Of a DNA stretch of 64,000 nucleotides, positions 17,070 through 25,878 are shown piece after piece (position 1 is the stretch's first letter; every line of letters starts with the position of its first letter). Under the pieces are notes generated by a model. It had not been told where the DNA came from. It made no database searches and was given only the letters and a program-made list of their open reading frames with translations. This stretch comes from Sorangium cellulosum So0157-2. GTDB taxonomy: Bacteria > Myxococcota_A > Polyangia > Polyangiales > Polyangiaceae. Where the stretch lies: positions 10,678,001 to 10,742,000 of the forward strand of contig NC_021658.1 of assembly GCF_000418325.1 (NCBI RefSeq), given 5' to 3'. Made by a program: the position numbers and the translations under genes.

Positions 17070-17681
17070 CTACCGCGCCCGGACGAGCGGCGTGTCCACG
17101 AGGTGCTCGGACAGGAACCACACCTGCATCTCGTTGACGCGGACAATCTGGCTCACGAGCAGGTCGTTCGTCCCGTCGTCGCCGCCCTGCGCCGCCTTGC
17201 CCGCCGCCTCGCGCGCCTCGATCAAGATCTGCTCGTGCGCCTCGAGCAGCCGCGAGATCTGCACCGGCACCTCCTCGCGCCCCCGCGGCGGCCGCTCGAT
17301 CTTCGACATCTCCGCGACGTCGTGCGGCATCGCGATGGCGATCCCCCCGAGCGTCTGCACCCGCTCGGCCAGGTCGTCGACGAGCTTGACCTGCTCCTCG
17401 TAGTGCTTGTCGAGCAGGAGGTGCAGCGAGTAGAAGGTCGCCCCGGAGACCTGCCAGTGGTGCTTCTTGTACATGTCCCGCAGCACCATCGTGTCGCTCA
17501 GGATCTGGTTGAGCGCCTTGACGCTCGCCGCGCGCACGTCGTCGCTTAACCCGAGCGGATAGCGCGCCAGCGCCCCGTACGGCTGAATCTCCTCCGCGCG
17601 CTGGCGCAGGATGGGTTGCGCCTCGGGCCCTGACCTGCCGTCCCCGGTCGTCTGCTCACGCAACTGAGTCATGGTCGCCAT
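17070..17681 (-). CDS. dps: Dps-family DNA-binding ferritin-like protein
   Basis: 203 residues when started at ATG 17681, which is preceded by GAGAGGAGCG. The Dps/ferritin-like four-helix core is visible: LRDMYKKHHWQVSG with the ferroxidase His, then FYSLHLLLDKHYEEQVKLVDDLAERVQTLGG with the His/Asp/Glu ligands, and a helix RLLEAHEQILIEAREA. The N-terminal extension of about 50 residues is longer than in Escherichia coli Dps and contains several charged residues that could contact DNA. Dps proteins oxidise and store iron using hydrogen peroxide and protect the chromosome under stress. The gene is alone; no OxyR- or Fur-like site was recognised upstream. Confidence 0.88.
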   Translation of the reverse strand: MATMTQLREQTTGDGRSGPEAQPILRQRAEEIQPYGALARYPLGLSDDVRAASVKALNQILSDTMVLRDMYKKHHWQVSGATFYSLHLLLDKHYEEQVKLVDDLAERVQTLGGIAIAMPHDVAEMSKIERPPRGREEVPVQISRLLEAHEQILIEAREAAGKAAQGGDDGTNDLLVSQIVRVNEMQVWFLSEHLVDTPLVRAR

Positions 17682-18093
17682 GATCGCTCCTCTCGCCCAC
17701 CCCGCCTTCTTCGCGTTCGAGGCGCCGCGTGGCAACCCCTCCGCCCGCGGCGCGAGGCCGCCTGTGCGCGCCTGCCGCGCTCACCCCACCTGCCGCGCTC
17801 ACCCCGCCTGCCGCGCTCACCCCGCCTGCCGCGCTCACCCGCCTGCCGCGCTCACCCGCCTGTCGCGCTCACCCCACCTGTCCCGCGGCTCCCCCGCCCT
17901 GCCCTCTGTTTCGATGAGATTTCCAGCGCGCCCCGCACACGCGCGCTCGTCCGCCCCGGCCGGCTCTTCCCCCCGGAGACGTACGCCGGACCGGACTCGA
18001 GGCCGCGCAACGCGGAATGAGCACTGGACGCAGAGCTTGACTCGCTGGCAGTCTGGCCGCCGGTGAGCACCCTGCCGGGGTGCTCGGTGAGCG
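17682..18093. other. 412-bp divergent intergenic region between dps and large kinase gene
   Basis: It contains the 17-18 bp tandem repeat listed separately, and a less GC-rich part around 17900-18060 that could hold the promoters of both divergent genes. No gene is supported: the short frames here are Pro/Ala/His-rich translations of the repeat. Confidence 0.5.
17774..17881. repeat. 17-18 bp tandem repeat, about 6 copies
   Basis: The unit GCCGCGCTCACCCCGCCT recurs from 17774, with two copies shortened by one base and a last copy starting GTCGCG. It lies between dps and the kinase gene, upstream of both. Copy-to-copy single-base length changes show that it is not kept as a coding frame. Confidence 0.8.
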
Positions 18094-21000
18094 ATGCAGG
18101 CAGGAGACATCATCGACGGCCGCTTCTGCATCGAGCACCTGGCGGCCTCCGGCGGAATGGGCGCCGTCTACCGGGCCCGCGATCGAGAGACCGGCGAGGC
18201 CGTCGCGATGAAGCTCCTGACCACCGAGGGCACCGAGCACCTCGGCCGCTTCGCGCGCGAGGCGCAGGCGCTCGCGGCGGCCCGCGTGCCCGGCGTCGTG
18301 CGCTACGTCGCGCACGGCACCACCGCGTGGGGGCAGCCGTACCTCGCCATGGAGTGGCTCGACGGCGAGACGCTCTCCGACCGCCTCACGCGCCAGGGCC
18401 TCACCCTCGAAGAGACCCTGGAGCTCGGCCTGCACGTCGCGACGACCCTCGGCGAGATCCACAGGCTCGGCCTCGTCCACCGCGACCTGAAGCCGAGCAA
18501 CCTGCTGCTCCAGGGCGGCGCGCTCGACCGCGTGAGCCTCATCGACTTCGGCCTCGCGCGCACCGCCACCGACGAGCCGCTCACGGCCGCCGGCCTCGTC
18601 CTCGGCACGCCCGGGTACATGGCCCCCGAGCAGGCCCGCGGCGAGCTCACCGCCGACGCCCGCGTCGACGTGTTCGCCCTCGGGTGCATCCTCTACCGCT
18701 GCCTCACCGGCCACCCCGCCTTCCAGGGGAACGCCGGCCTCGCCGTGCTGATGAAGGTCCTCCTCGAGGACCCGCCCCGCGTGCGCGAGCTCCGGCCCGG
18801 CACCCCCGCCGCGCTCGACGACCTCGTCGCCCGCATGCTCGCGAAATCGCCGCACGATCGACCGGCCGACGGCGACGCCGTCGCGGCCGAGCTCGCCAGG
18901 ATCGAGGCGCCCGAGGGCGGCCTCGGCGGGCCGCGCTCCTTCCCGCCGCGGGCCGTGGAGCTCACGACCGGCGAGCGGCGCGTGATGTGCCTCGTCGTCA
19001 CCCGCGAGCACCCCGCCGAGGGCGACGGCGCCGACGAGCCGCGCCGCGCACAGCTCTGGCAGCTGCACGACGTGGCCGAGCAGTACCGCGGCGAGCTCGA
19101 GCTCGTCGAGGGCCGCTCGCCGCTCATCGTGCTGTCGGGCGCGGGCACGCCGACCGACCTCGCGGCGCGCGCCGCCCGGTGCGCCCTCGCGCTGAAGGAG
19201 CTGCTCGGCGGCGCGCCCGTCGCGCTCGCCACCGGCCGGGCGGAGCTCTCCGCGCGCGTGCCCGTCGGCGAGCTCATCGACCGCGCCTTCCAGATGCTCG
19301 CGGCCGACGACGGCCGCTTCCCCCTCGCGGGCGTCCGCATCGACGAGGTGACCGCGGCCCTCCTCGGCGCCCGCTTCGACGTCGCCGAGGACGCCGCCGG
19401 CCGCGTCCTCCACGGCGCGCGCGACGAGCGCACCGCGCAGCTGCTCGGCAGGCCGACCACGTACGTCGGCCGCGAGCGCGAGCTCGCGATGCTCCTCGCG
19501 GAGGTCGATCGCTGCATCGACGAGGGCGCCGCCGGCGCCGTGCTCGTGACCGCCGAGGCGGGCATGGGCAAGTCGCGCCTGCGCCAGGAGCTCATCCGCA
19601 AGCTCCGCGAGCGCGGCGACCGCATCGAGGTCTGGATCGGCCAGGGCGACCCCATGGGCGCGGGCTCGGCCTTCGGCCTGCTCGCGAGCGCCCTCCGCCA
19701 CGCCCTCGGCATCGCCGACGGCGAGCCGCTCGAGGCGCGGCAGCGCAAGGTCCGGCGCCGCGTGGAGCAGCACGGCCTCGACGCCGCCCGCGTCGCGCCG
19801 TTCCTCGGCGAGCTCGTCGGCGCGCCGTTCCCCGACGAGCACGACGTGCAGCTCAGGCTCGCGCGGCGCGACGCCGTGCTGATGGGCGACCAGCTCCGCC
19901 TCGCCTGGGAGGCGTTCCTCGGGGCGGCGTGCCGCGCGGGGCCCGTGCTCCTCGTGCTCGAGGACCTCCAGTGGGGCGATCTCCCCACCGTCACGATGGT
20001 GGAAGAGGCGCTGCGGACGCTCAAGGACGCGCCGCTGCTCGTGCTGGCGCTCGGGCGGCCCGACGTGCGACGGCTCTTCCCGGGGCTCTGGGAGGGCCGG
20101 CTCGCGCACGAGCTGCACCTCTTGCCGCTCCCGCGCCGGGCGAGCGAGCGGCTCGTGCGCGAGGCGCTCGGCGCGCACGCGCGGCACGACCTCGTGGCGC
20201 GCATGGTCGAGCGCGCGGACGGCAACGCGTTCTTCCTCGAGGAGCAGATCCGCGCCGCCGCGGAGGGCAAGAGCGAAGGCCAGCCGGAGACGGTGGTGGC
20301 CATGGTGCAGGCGCGCCTGGAGACGCTCGACGCCGAGGCGCGGCGGCTCCTCAGGGCGGCGAGCATCTTCGGCGAGACGTTCCGGGCGAGCGCGGTCGCC
20401 GCGCTGCTCGGGAGCATCGACATCGCGCCGCTCCTCTCGGAGCTCCTGCGGCGCGAGGTGATCGTGCGGCGGGGCGCGGGGCGGCAGCGCGACGACGCGG
20501 AGTACTGCTTCCGCCACGCGCTCGTGCGCGAGGCCGCCTACGGCATGCTGACCGCGCGCGACCTCCGCATCGGCCACGCGCTCGCCGGCGGCTTCCTCGA
20601 GGCGGCGGGCGAGGGCGATCCGCGGGTCCTCGCCGAGCACTTCGAGCGCGGCGAGGAGCCGGAGAAGGCCGCCGAGTGGTACCTGCGCGCGGCCGACAAG
20701 GCGCTGCGGGGCAACGACCTCGCCGCGGCGATCGCGTGCGCCGAGCGCGGCATCGCCTGCGGGCCGGGGGAGGCCGCGGTGGGCGCGCTCCGCCTCGTCG
20801 AGGCCGAGGCGCTGCTCTGGCGCGGGGAGCCCGCCCTCGCCGAGCAGCGCGGGATCGAGGCGACGCAGCACCTCGCGCCCGGCTCCGTGGCCTGGTTCTC
20901 GGCGTTCACGCAGCTCGCCGGCGCGGGGCACAAGCAGGGCCAGTACGAGCGCGTCGAGCGCTGGATGATGGCCGTCCTCGGCGCCGAGCCCCTCGAGGGC

Positions 21001-21948
21001 GCGCGCGTCGCGAAGAACGCCTGCCTGCTCGAGGGGGCGATCGTGCTCCTGCTCGGCGGCCGCTACGCGTGCGTCGACGCGCTGATCGACGCGGTCGAGC
21101 AGGCGACGGAGGACGCGGCGGCCGCGGATCTGCTGATCGAGGCCAAGCTCCTCTACCTGCACGGGCTGCTCCGGCAGCACAACGGCGACCCGAGCGCCTG
21201 CATCGCGAGCATGAGCGCGGCGCTCGCCTCCTTCGAGGACATCGGCGATCGCCGCGAGGCGTGCCGGGCGCGGCTCAACATGGGCCTCTGCTACGTGCAG
21301 TTCGGGTACTTCGAGGCGGCGGCGGAGGTCCTCCGCGCCGGGCTCGCGGAGGCGGAGCGGATGGCGCTCGACGATCGGGTGCCGAACGCGCTGCAGAACC
21401 TCGGCCTCGCGCTGGCCCACTCGGGCCAGGTCGACGCCGCCAAGGCGGCCCTGCGGAGCTCGATCGAGGCGCTGGAGCGCCGCGGCGACCGGCGCCGGGA
21501 GTGCGAGAGCCGGCTCCAGCTCGCGCGCGTGCTGCTCCTCGCGGGCGAGCCCGCGCTCGCCGAGGTGGAGTCGCGGGCGGCCGAGGCGCTCGCGCGGGAC
21601 GTGCCCGAGCGGCTCCCCGCGGCGATCGCGGCGCGCGCGCGCGCCCTGCTCGAGCTCGGGCGCGCCGGGGAGGCGCTCGCGGCCACGACCGAGGCGCTGT
21701 CGCTGCTCGAGTCGGACCGCCGCGAGGAGGAGGGCTTCCTGGTGCGCCTGGTCCACGCCGAGGCGCTCTCGGCGACGGGCCAGACGGCCGAGGCCAAGGG
21801 CGCCATCGCGCTGGCCCGCAACGGGCTGCTCGTGCGGGCCGGGAGGATCGGCGATCCGGTCTGGCGCGAGCGCTTCCTGAGCGACGTGCCCGATCACGCG
21901 CGGATCCTCGCGCTCGCGCGCGAATGGCTGGACGAGGTCGCTCGCTGA
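18094..21948 (+). CDS. Ser/Thr kinase - cyclase-like - AAA ATPase - TPR regulator
   Basis: A 1284-residue cytoplasmic signalling protein. Residues 1-270 are a complete Hanks kinase: VAMK with Lys40, HRDLKPSN 129-136, DFG 151-153, then GTPGYMAPEQ. Residues about 290-440 look like a degenerate class III cyclase homology domain (TGERRVMCLVV at the start, ARAARCALALKELLG and a TGRAELSA strand), without the metal-binding Asp pair. An AAA/STAND ATPase begins with YVGRERELAML, with Walker A AEAGMGKSR at 487-495 and a Walker-B-like LLVLEDLQWGD. From about residue 850 to the end TPR-like helical repeats follow. This is the PknK/MalT-like architecture common in Polyangiales. It probably integrates ligand binding by the TPRs with kinase output. 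Targets are unknown; no DNA-binding domain is visible. Confidence 0.88.
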   Translation: MQAGDIIDGRFCIEHLAASGGMGAVYRARDRETGEAVAMKLLTTEGTEHLGRFAREAQALAAARVPGVVRYVAHGTTAWGQPYLAMEWLDGETLSDRLTRQGLTLEETLELGLHVATTLGEIHRLGLVHRDLKPSNLLLQGGALDRVSLIDFGLARTATDEPLTAAGLVLGTPGYMAPEQARGELTADARVDVFALGCILYRCLTGHPAFQGNAGLAVLMKVLLEDPPRVRELRPGTPAALDDLVARMLAKSPHDRPADGDAVAAELARIEAPEGGLGGPRSFPPRAVELTTGERRVMCLVVTREHPAEGDGADEPRRAQLWQLHDVAEQYRGELELVEGRSPLIVLSGAGTPTDLAARAARCALALKELLGGAPVALATGRAELSARVPVGELIDRAFQMLAADDGRFPLAGVRIDEVTAALLGARFDVAEDAAGRVLHGARDERTAQLLGRPTTYVGRERELAMLLAEVDRCIDEGAAGAVLVTAEAGMGKSRLRQELIRKLRERGDRIEVWIGQGDPMGAGSAFGLLASALRHALGIADGEPLEARQRKVRRRVEQHGLDAARVAPFLGELVGAPFPDEHDVQLRLARRDAVLMGDQLRLAWEAFLGAACRAGPVLLVLEDLQWGDLPTVTMVEEALRTLKDAPLLVLALGRPDVRRLFPGLWEGRLAHELHLLPLPRRASERLVREALGAHARHDLVARMVERADGNAFFLEEQIRAAAEGKSEGQPETVVAMVQARLETLDAEARRLLRAASIFGETFRASAVAALLGSIDIAPLLSELLRREVIVRRGAGRQRDDAEYCFRHALVREAAYGMLTARDLRIGHALAGGFLEAAGEGDPRVLAEHFERGEEPEKAAEWYLRAADKALRGNDLAAAIACAERGIACGPGEAAVGALRLVEAEALLWRGEPALAEQRGIEATQHLAPGSVAWFSAFTQLAGAGHKQGQYERVERWMMAVLGAEPLEGARVAKNACLLEGAIVLLLGGRYACVDALIDAVEQATEDAAAADLLIEAKLLYLHGLLRQHNGDPSACIASMSAALASFEDIGDRREACRARLNMGLCYVQFGYFEAAAEVLRAGLAEAERMALDDRVPNALQNLGLALAHSGQVDAAKAALRSSIEALERRGDRRRECESRLQLARVLLLAGEPALAEVESRAAEALARDVPERLPAAIAARARALLELGRAGEALAATTEALSLLESDRREEEGFLVRLVHAEALSATGQTAEAKGAIALARNGLLVRAGRIGDPVWRERFLSDVPDHARILALAREWLDEVAR

Positions 21949-21949
21949 G

Positions 21950-22000
21950 GCGCCTGCGGCCTCGCAGCGCCTGCGGCCGCGCAGCGCCTGCGGCCTTGCG
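21950..22000. repeat. 17-bp tandem repeat, 3 copies, after large kinase gene
   Basis: GCGCCTGCGGCC followed by TCGCA, GCGCA or TTGCG is repeated three times directly after the stop codon. The GC-rich units can fold back on themselves, so the block could help transcription end, but there is no T-tract. Confidence 0.6.
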
Positions 22001-22156
22001 AAGAGCGGCCGGCACGGCGCACGGGAGAGCACGTATTCGGCAGCGGGTTTGGGCGGTCAACGGGTGAAATCCTTTTGTCATGCTGGACAGTCGACATCCC
22101 ACGTAAGCTGAGCGCCTTCCTCTGACCTCGAGTTCGAACGCTAGGGAGGCAGCTCC

Positions 22157-23929
22157 ATGATCCGGTCGTCCGTCGTTCTGATCCCTCTCGCGGCCCTCGC
22201 CGTGGCCATCTCGTGCAGCAGCGAAGACGGGGGCCGCCCTCCGACGTCGGGGAACCTGCCCACGGGCAGCTCGACAGCGGGCACCAGCGGCAGCGGCGGT
22301 GACGGCGGCGCCACCGGCGGCAGTGGCGGCGATGGCGGCGCCACCGGCGGCAGTGGCGGCGATGGCGGCGCCACCGGCGGCAGTGGCGGCGATGGCGGCG
22401 CCACCGGCGGCAGTGGAGCAGCGGCAGCACGACGCCCAGCGGCAGCACGACGGCGGGAACCGGCGGCGCTGGCGGCGACGGCGGCGGCACCGGCGGCGAC
22501 GGCGGCGGCACCGGCGGCGACGGCGGCGGCACCGGCGGGGCGGCGCCGTCCGGCTGCGCCAACGGCACGAAGGACGGCGACGAGACGGACATCGATTGCG
22601 GCGGCCAGCTGCGCTCCTTGCCGCGTCGACCAGACGTGCGCTGCGCCGACGGACTGCCTTTCACGGCGCTGCGAGGCGAGCGACGGCGGCGGCGGAGCCG
22701 GAGGCCGCAGCGCGAGCAGCGCCGGGAGCGGGGGCAGCGGCGGCGGCGCCGGGACCACGTGCGCGGCGGCGCGGTGCGACAACGGCGTGACGGACGGCGA
22801 CGAGACGGACACCGACTGCGGCGGCGGCGCCGCGCCGCGCGGCGACAACCCGGCGTGTCCGCCGTGCGACAACCTCCAGGACTGCGTCGTGGGCTCGGAC
22901 TGCGAGTCGCTGAGCTGCGTGGCCGGCAGGTGCCTGGCGCCGAGCTGCAGCGACGGCGTCAAGAACGGCGAAGAGACCGGCACCGATTGCGGCGGGCTCT
23001 GCGCCGGCTGCAAGCCCGGCGAGGCGTGCTCGGAGTCGACCGACTGCCGGGAGCTCGTCTGTGTCGAGCAGATCTGCCTGCCGGCGAGCTGCAGCGACGG
23101 GGTCAAGAACGGCAAGGAGGCCGACATCGACTGCGGCGGGCCGGAGTGCAGCACCCGTTGCCCTGCGGGGCAGCGATGCTCGCAGAACACCGACTGCGCG
23201 ACGTCGCTTTGCAACACCGCGACCCATACCTGCGCCTGCCCCGCGTCGATGGTGATCGCCCCCGTGGCGGGCGGCGGGAGCTATTGCATCGATCAATACG
23301 AGGTGACGAAGCAGGAGTACGACGTCTTCTTGCAGGCCAACCCGGTGCTCGCCGGGCAGCCGGCCGAGTGCGCGGGGAACGTCTACCGGCCCTCGAGCGG
23401 GTGGCCCTACGCCGATGGGAGAGTGCCCGTCAACTACGTCGACTGGTGCGACGCATACGCGTACTGCACCTATACGGGCAAGCACCTCTGCGGCAGGATC
23501 GGGGGCGGCGAGAACGCGACCGCCGAGTTCGACGTCGCGACACGGAGCGAGTGGTACAACGCGTGCTCCGGGCAAGGCGTGAACGACTACCCGTACAGTG
23601 ACACCTACGAGTCGAACAGGTGCGTGGGCGCCGAGTCGACAGCCGGGATCTCCCGGAAGCCCGGCCCGCCCGCCCCGATCCCCCCCACCCCGACCTGCAA
23701 CGGAGGCATGACGGGCCTGTACAACATGAGCGGCAACGTGGCCGAGTGGGAGAACTCCTGCAATGCGACGACGGGCAGGTGCCTCGTCCGTGGCGGCTCG
23801 CAGATCTCCGACAAAGATCACTTGCTGTGCGGTGTGAAGGCGCCCGAGGAGGGGACCAAGGAGCTGCCGGCGGACAGGGAGCGGCTCGACGACGACGATC
23901 CGAACATCGGCTTCCGCTGCTGTCTCTGA
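22157..23929 (+). CDS. Lipoprotein with Gly-rich repeats and sulfatase-modifying-factor (FGE-like) domain
   Basis: 590 residues. The signal peptide ends in LAVAISC with lipid-accepting Cys20. Residues about 46-85 are four 10-residue repeats of the form GGDGGATGGS. A stretch follows (about 87-150) that reads Arg/Ala-rich in this frame although another frame gives continued Gly-rich repeats, see findings. C-DG-NG-E-DCGG-C modules cover about 210-340 (CSDGVKNGEETGTDCGG and CSDGVKNGKEADIDCGG). The C-terminal 230 residues are a formylglycine-generating-enzyme/SUMF1 fold: CIDQYEVTKQEYDVFL, PVNYVDWCDAYAYCTYTGKHLC, GLYNMSGNVAEWE, GFRCC. Many bacterial relatives lack sulfatase-modifying activity and act as binding or structural domains. 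Likely a surface-exposed anchored protein. Confidence 0.8.
   Translation: MIRSSVVLIPLAALAVAISCSSEDGGRPPTSGNLPTGSSTAGTSGSGGDGGATGGSGGDGGATGGSGGDGGATGGSGGDGGATGGSGAAAARRPAAARRREPAALAATAAAPAATAAAPAATAAAPAGRRRPAAPTARRTATRRTSIAAASCAPCRVDQTCAAPTDCLSRRCEASDGGGGAGGRSASSAGSGGSGGGAGTTCAAARCDNGVTDGDETDTDCGGGAAPRGDNPACPPCDNLQDCVVGSDCESLSCVAGRCLAPSCSDGVKNGEETGTDCGGLCAGCKPGEACSESTDCRELVCVEQICLPASCSDGVKNGKEADIDCGGPECSTRCPAGQRCSQNTDCATSLCNTATHTCACPASMVIAPVAGGGSYCIDQYEVTKQEYDVFLQANPVLAGQPAECAGNVYRPSSGWPYADGRVPVNYVDWCDAYAYCTYTGKHLCGRIGGGENATAEFDVATRSEWYNACSGQGVNDYPYSDTYESNRCVGAESTAGISRKPGPPAPIPPTPTCNGGMTGLYNMSGNVAEWENSCNATTGRCLVRGGSQISDKDHLLCGVKAPEEGTKELPADRERLDDDDPNIGFRCCL
22293..22540. repeat. In-gene Gly-rich coding repeats (30-bp x4, 21-bp x3)
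   Basis: Four copies of a 30-bp unit coding GGDGGATGGS are followed, after a frame change, by three copies of a 21-bp unit (GGCGGCGACGGCGGCGGCACC). These are classic low-complexity coding repeats prone to slippage, and they coincide with the frame disturbance described in the findings. Confidence 0.85.
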
Positions 23930-23980
23930 GCTCGATGGTGGAGCTGAGCGGCCTCGCGGGAGGTTGACGAGCCCCCCACG

Positions 23981-24012
23981 GCGCCCGTTCCGAGGTATGT
24001 CGGAACGGGCGC
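23981..24012. terminator. Strong hairpin between convergent genes
   Basis: GCGCCCGTTCCGA (23981-23993) and its exact reverse complement (24000-24012) enclose a 6-base loop GGTATG, giving a perfect 13-bp stem. It lies 52 bp after the stop of the plus-strand lipoprotein and 23 bp before the stop of the minus-strand VWA protein, so it can serve both as terminator. There is no T-tract, which is usual in such GC-rich genomes. Confidence 0.75.
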
Positions 24013-24034
24013 TGGCGCTGCCGCTCGCGCGAGC

Positions 24035-25366
24035 TCAATCCGCCGCTTCGGGATCGCAGCCGTAGAGGACGTCGATCGCCGCCCCGGCGTCGGCCTGGAC
24101 CGCCTGGCACGCGTCGGGGCAGAGCTTGATCATGTCGTCCTCGATGAAGAACGAGCCCGCGGCGCACGCCGCCGCGTTCGGCACCTGACCGAACGACTGC
24201 GGATCGCCCCCGTCGCCCGGGGTGTACTGGACGACCACGGTCGAGAGGTCGATGACCTCCCCCGGCGGCGAGTCCGGCACGGCGAACTCGCACTCGACCA
24301 CCGCGCCGGTGATGACGCCCTCCGCGATCGCCTGGAACACCACGTCATAGGAGCTCGTCTGGCAGAGCGGGAACCTGAGGCCGCCGGTCCTCTTGCTGAG
24401 CGTCTGGTAGCCCGTGCCCGGCGCCACGGCGGTGCCGCACGTCTCCTCGACCACGTCGCCGTCGGGCCCGTAAGCGTCCGTGGCGGGCGTGTTCTCGCGG
24501 AGCCCGACGATGCTGTGGAAGACGTAGTTCGGCGCGGTGACGTCGCCGAAGACCACCGGATCCAGGCCGAACAGCAGCTCCTCGAAGTCGTCAGCGACAT
24601 CTTCCAGGGGCTGCCGCGTGTCGTCGATATAGATGTTGCGCGGGAGGTGCGTCGACTGGCAGCCCACGTGATCGTCGGTGATGACCGTGATCACCTTGAG
24701 CGAGTCCTCGCGCACCCACTCGGACCAGCCGGACGGCGCGACGCCGTGCTGGTCGGGCAGGCCGCCGCCGTAGCTGCCGAGCAGGACGCAGAGCGCGTCG
24801 TTGCTCCTGATCTCGTGGCTGTAATGGTAGAAGACGGGCGGGTTGTTCCCGGGCGCCTCCGGGACCGGGTCGCAGCTCGCCGCGCTGAGCGGGGCGCCGA
24901 CGCAGATCGAGTCGTCGACGTTCGCGGCCCCGTGCGCGGAGATCATGATGACGCGGTAGTCGATGCCGCTCTCGCCGATGATCGCGGCGAAGCTCTCGTT
25001 GATGTTGTTCTGTACGCTGATGATCTCGTTCGCCATGCTGGGCGAGTTGTCGATGACGAACACGATATCGACCGGCCGCTTCGTGAGGGTGGCCTCGGCG
25101 ACCGTGGCGACACACGCCGTGTCGGGCGTGACCGGCGGCGCGCCTCCCGTGTTGTGGCCGGAGCCCGCGCCGATCTGGTCGTCGCCGCCGTCGCCGCCGC
25201 CGCCAGCGGCCCCCCCGTCGCCCCCGGCGCCGCCGCCCGCGCCGCCGCCTCCGCCGACGTTCGCTCCAGCCGTCTCGCCTGCCTCGCCTTCCGCTCCGGA
25301 GCTGCAGGAGCACCCCGCGGCGCCGGTGATCATCAGAACACCCAACCCAAGAAGCGGAACCAACAT
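24035..25366 (-). CDS. VWA-domain lipoprotein
   Basis: 443 residues from ATG 25366 (a GTG seven codons earlier is possible). The signal peptide ends with ITGAAGC, lipid Cys at residue 19, followed by a Cys/Ser/Gly-rich linker with GGAGG-type repeats (about 37-64). A von Willebrand A domain starts near residue 98 with VDIVFVIDNSPSM, where D106, S108 and S110 form the metal-ion-dependent adhesion site. The domain ends by about residue 370 and a short Cys-containing tail follows (CAAGSFF, CPDACQ). VWA lipoproteins of this type are abundant in myxobacteria and bind other proteins or surfaces; the ligand is unknown. The gene converges with the FGE-like lipoprotein gene, and a shared hairpin separates them. 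Frames extending upstream beyond 25366 lack any signal and are unlikely. Confidence 0.8.
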   Translation of the reverse strand: MLVPLLGLGVLMITGAAGCSCSSGAEGEAGETAGANVGGGGGAGGGAGGDGGAAGGGGDGGDDQIGAGSGHNTGGAPPVTPDTACVATVAEATLTKRPVDIVFVIDNSPSMANEIISVQNNINESFAAIIGESGIDYRVIMISAHGAANVDDSICVGAPLSAASCDPVPEAPGNNPPVFYHYSHEIRSNDALCVLLGSYGGGLPDQHGVAPSGWSEWVREDSLKVITVITDDHVGCQSTHLPRNIYIDDTRQPLEDVADDFEELLFGLDPVVFGDVTAPNYVFHSIVGLRENTPATDAYGPDGDVVEETCGTAVAPGTGYQTLSKRTGGLRFPLCQTSSYDVVFQAIAEGVITGAVVECEFAVPDSPPGEVIDLSTVVVQYTPGDGGDPQSFGQVPNAAACAAGSFFIEDDMIKLCPDACQAVQADAGAAIDVLYGCDPEAAD

Positions 25367-25878
25367 GGTAGACCGGGAGAGCTCCACATGAACCTCGACC
25401 GCTAGGGCGCAAGAACGCGCCATATCAGATTGCACAACTGCAACGAGATGTGGTGATGAATTTGACCTGAACGCGATTTTTTCTCGCTGGCTGCTCGCTC
25501 GCTGGGTCGTGTGAGGGTCGTTGTGCGCAATACGCGGCGCGCCGCGCTCTTCCAGACCCGATGTGCTGCGGTCCGGGTCGAGGCTCCGCTTCATGCGCGC
25601 TGGCGCAAAGCACGCACGTCCGGGGGCGCGCGCGCGCGCACATCGGTCCACGGAGCGCGGCGAGCCACATCGGCGCACGAACAGCAGCAGGCCACATCGG
25701 GCCACGAACCGCAGCAAGCGAGGTGCGCACGGCGAGGGCGCGGTGCCGCGCCGCCGGGCCGCGGCGCCCCGCGGCACCTTGGTGGCGCCATAACGCGGCG
25801 CGCCATGACCTGCGCCGCTCCTCCGAGCTTCCGCGCGGGCTCGATGGTCTCTGCACAATGCGCCCCTAGGATGCAGGT
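25367..25878. other. 512-bp divergent intergenic region before HMG-CoA synthase gene
   Basis: No gene is supported. Around 25430-25510 the sequence is relatively AT-rich (for example TGATGAATTTGACC and GCGATTTTTTCTCGC), suitable for the promoters of the divergent VWA and HMG-CoA synthase genes. Three imperfect 27-bp repeats built on CACATCGG--CACG lie at about 25639-25718. The rest shows nothing recognisable. Confidence 0.5.
25639..25718. repeat. 27-bp imperfect tandem repeat, 3 copies
   Basis: CACATCGG recurs at 25639, 25666 and 25693, 27 bp apart. The second and third copies are alike over most of the unit (CACATCGG--CACGAAC-GCAGCA) and the first is diverged. It lies in the non-coding gap before the HMG-CoA synthase gene. 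Confidence 0.65.

Noticed and set aside
17869..22032. Very long open frame on the minus strand opposite the large kinase gene (also 3372-6185, 28192-31914, 48186-50630 on the opposite strand of real genes)
   Set aside because: Composition is dominated by Arg, Ala, Gly, Pro without domains or signals. In DNA this GC-rich, the strand opposite a real gene rarely meets stop codons, so these are shadows.
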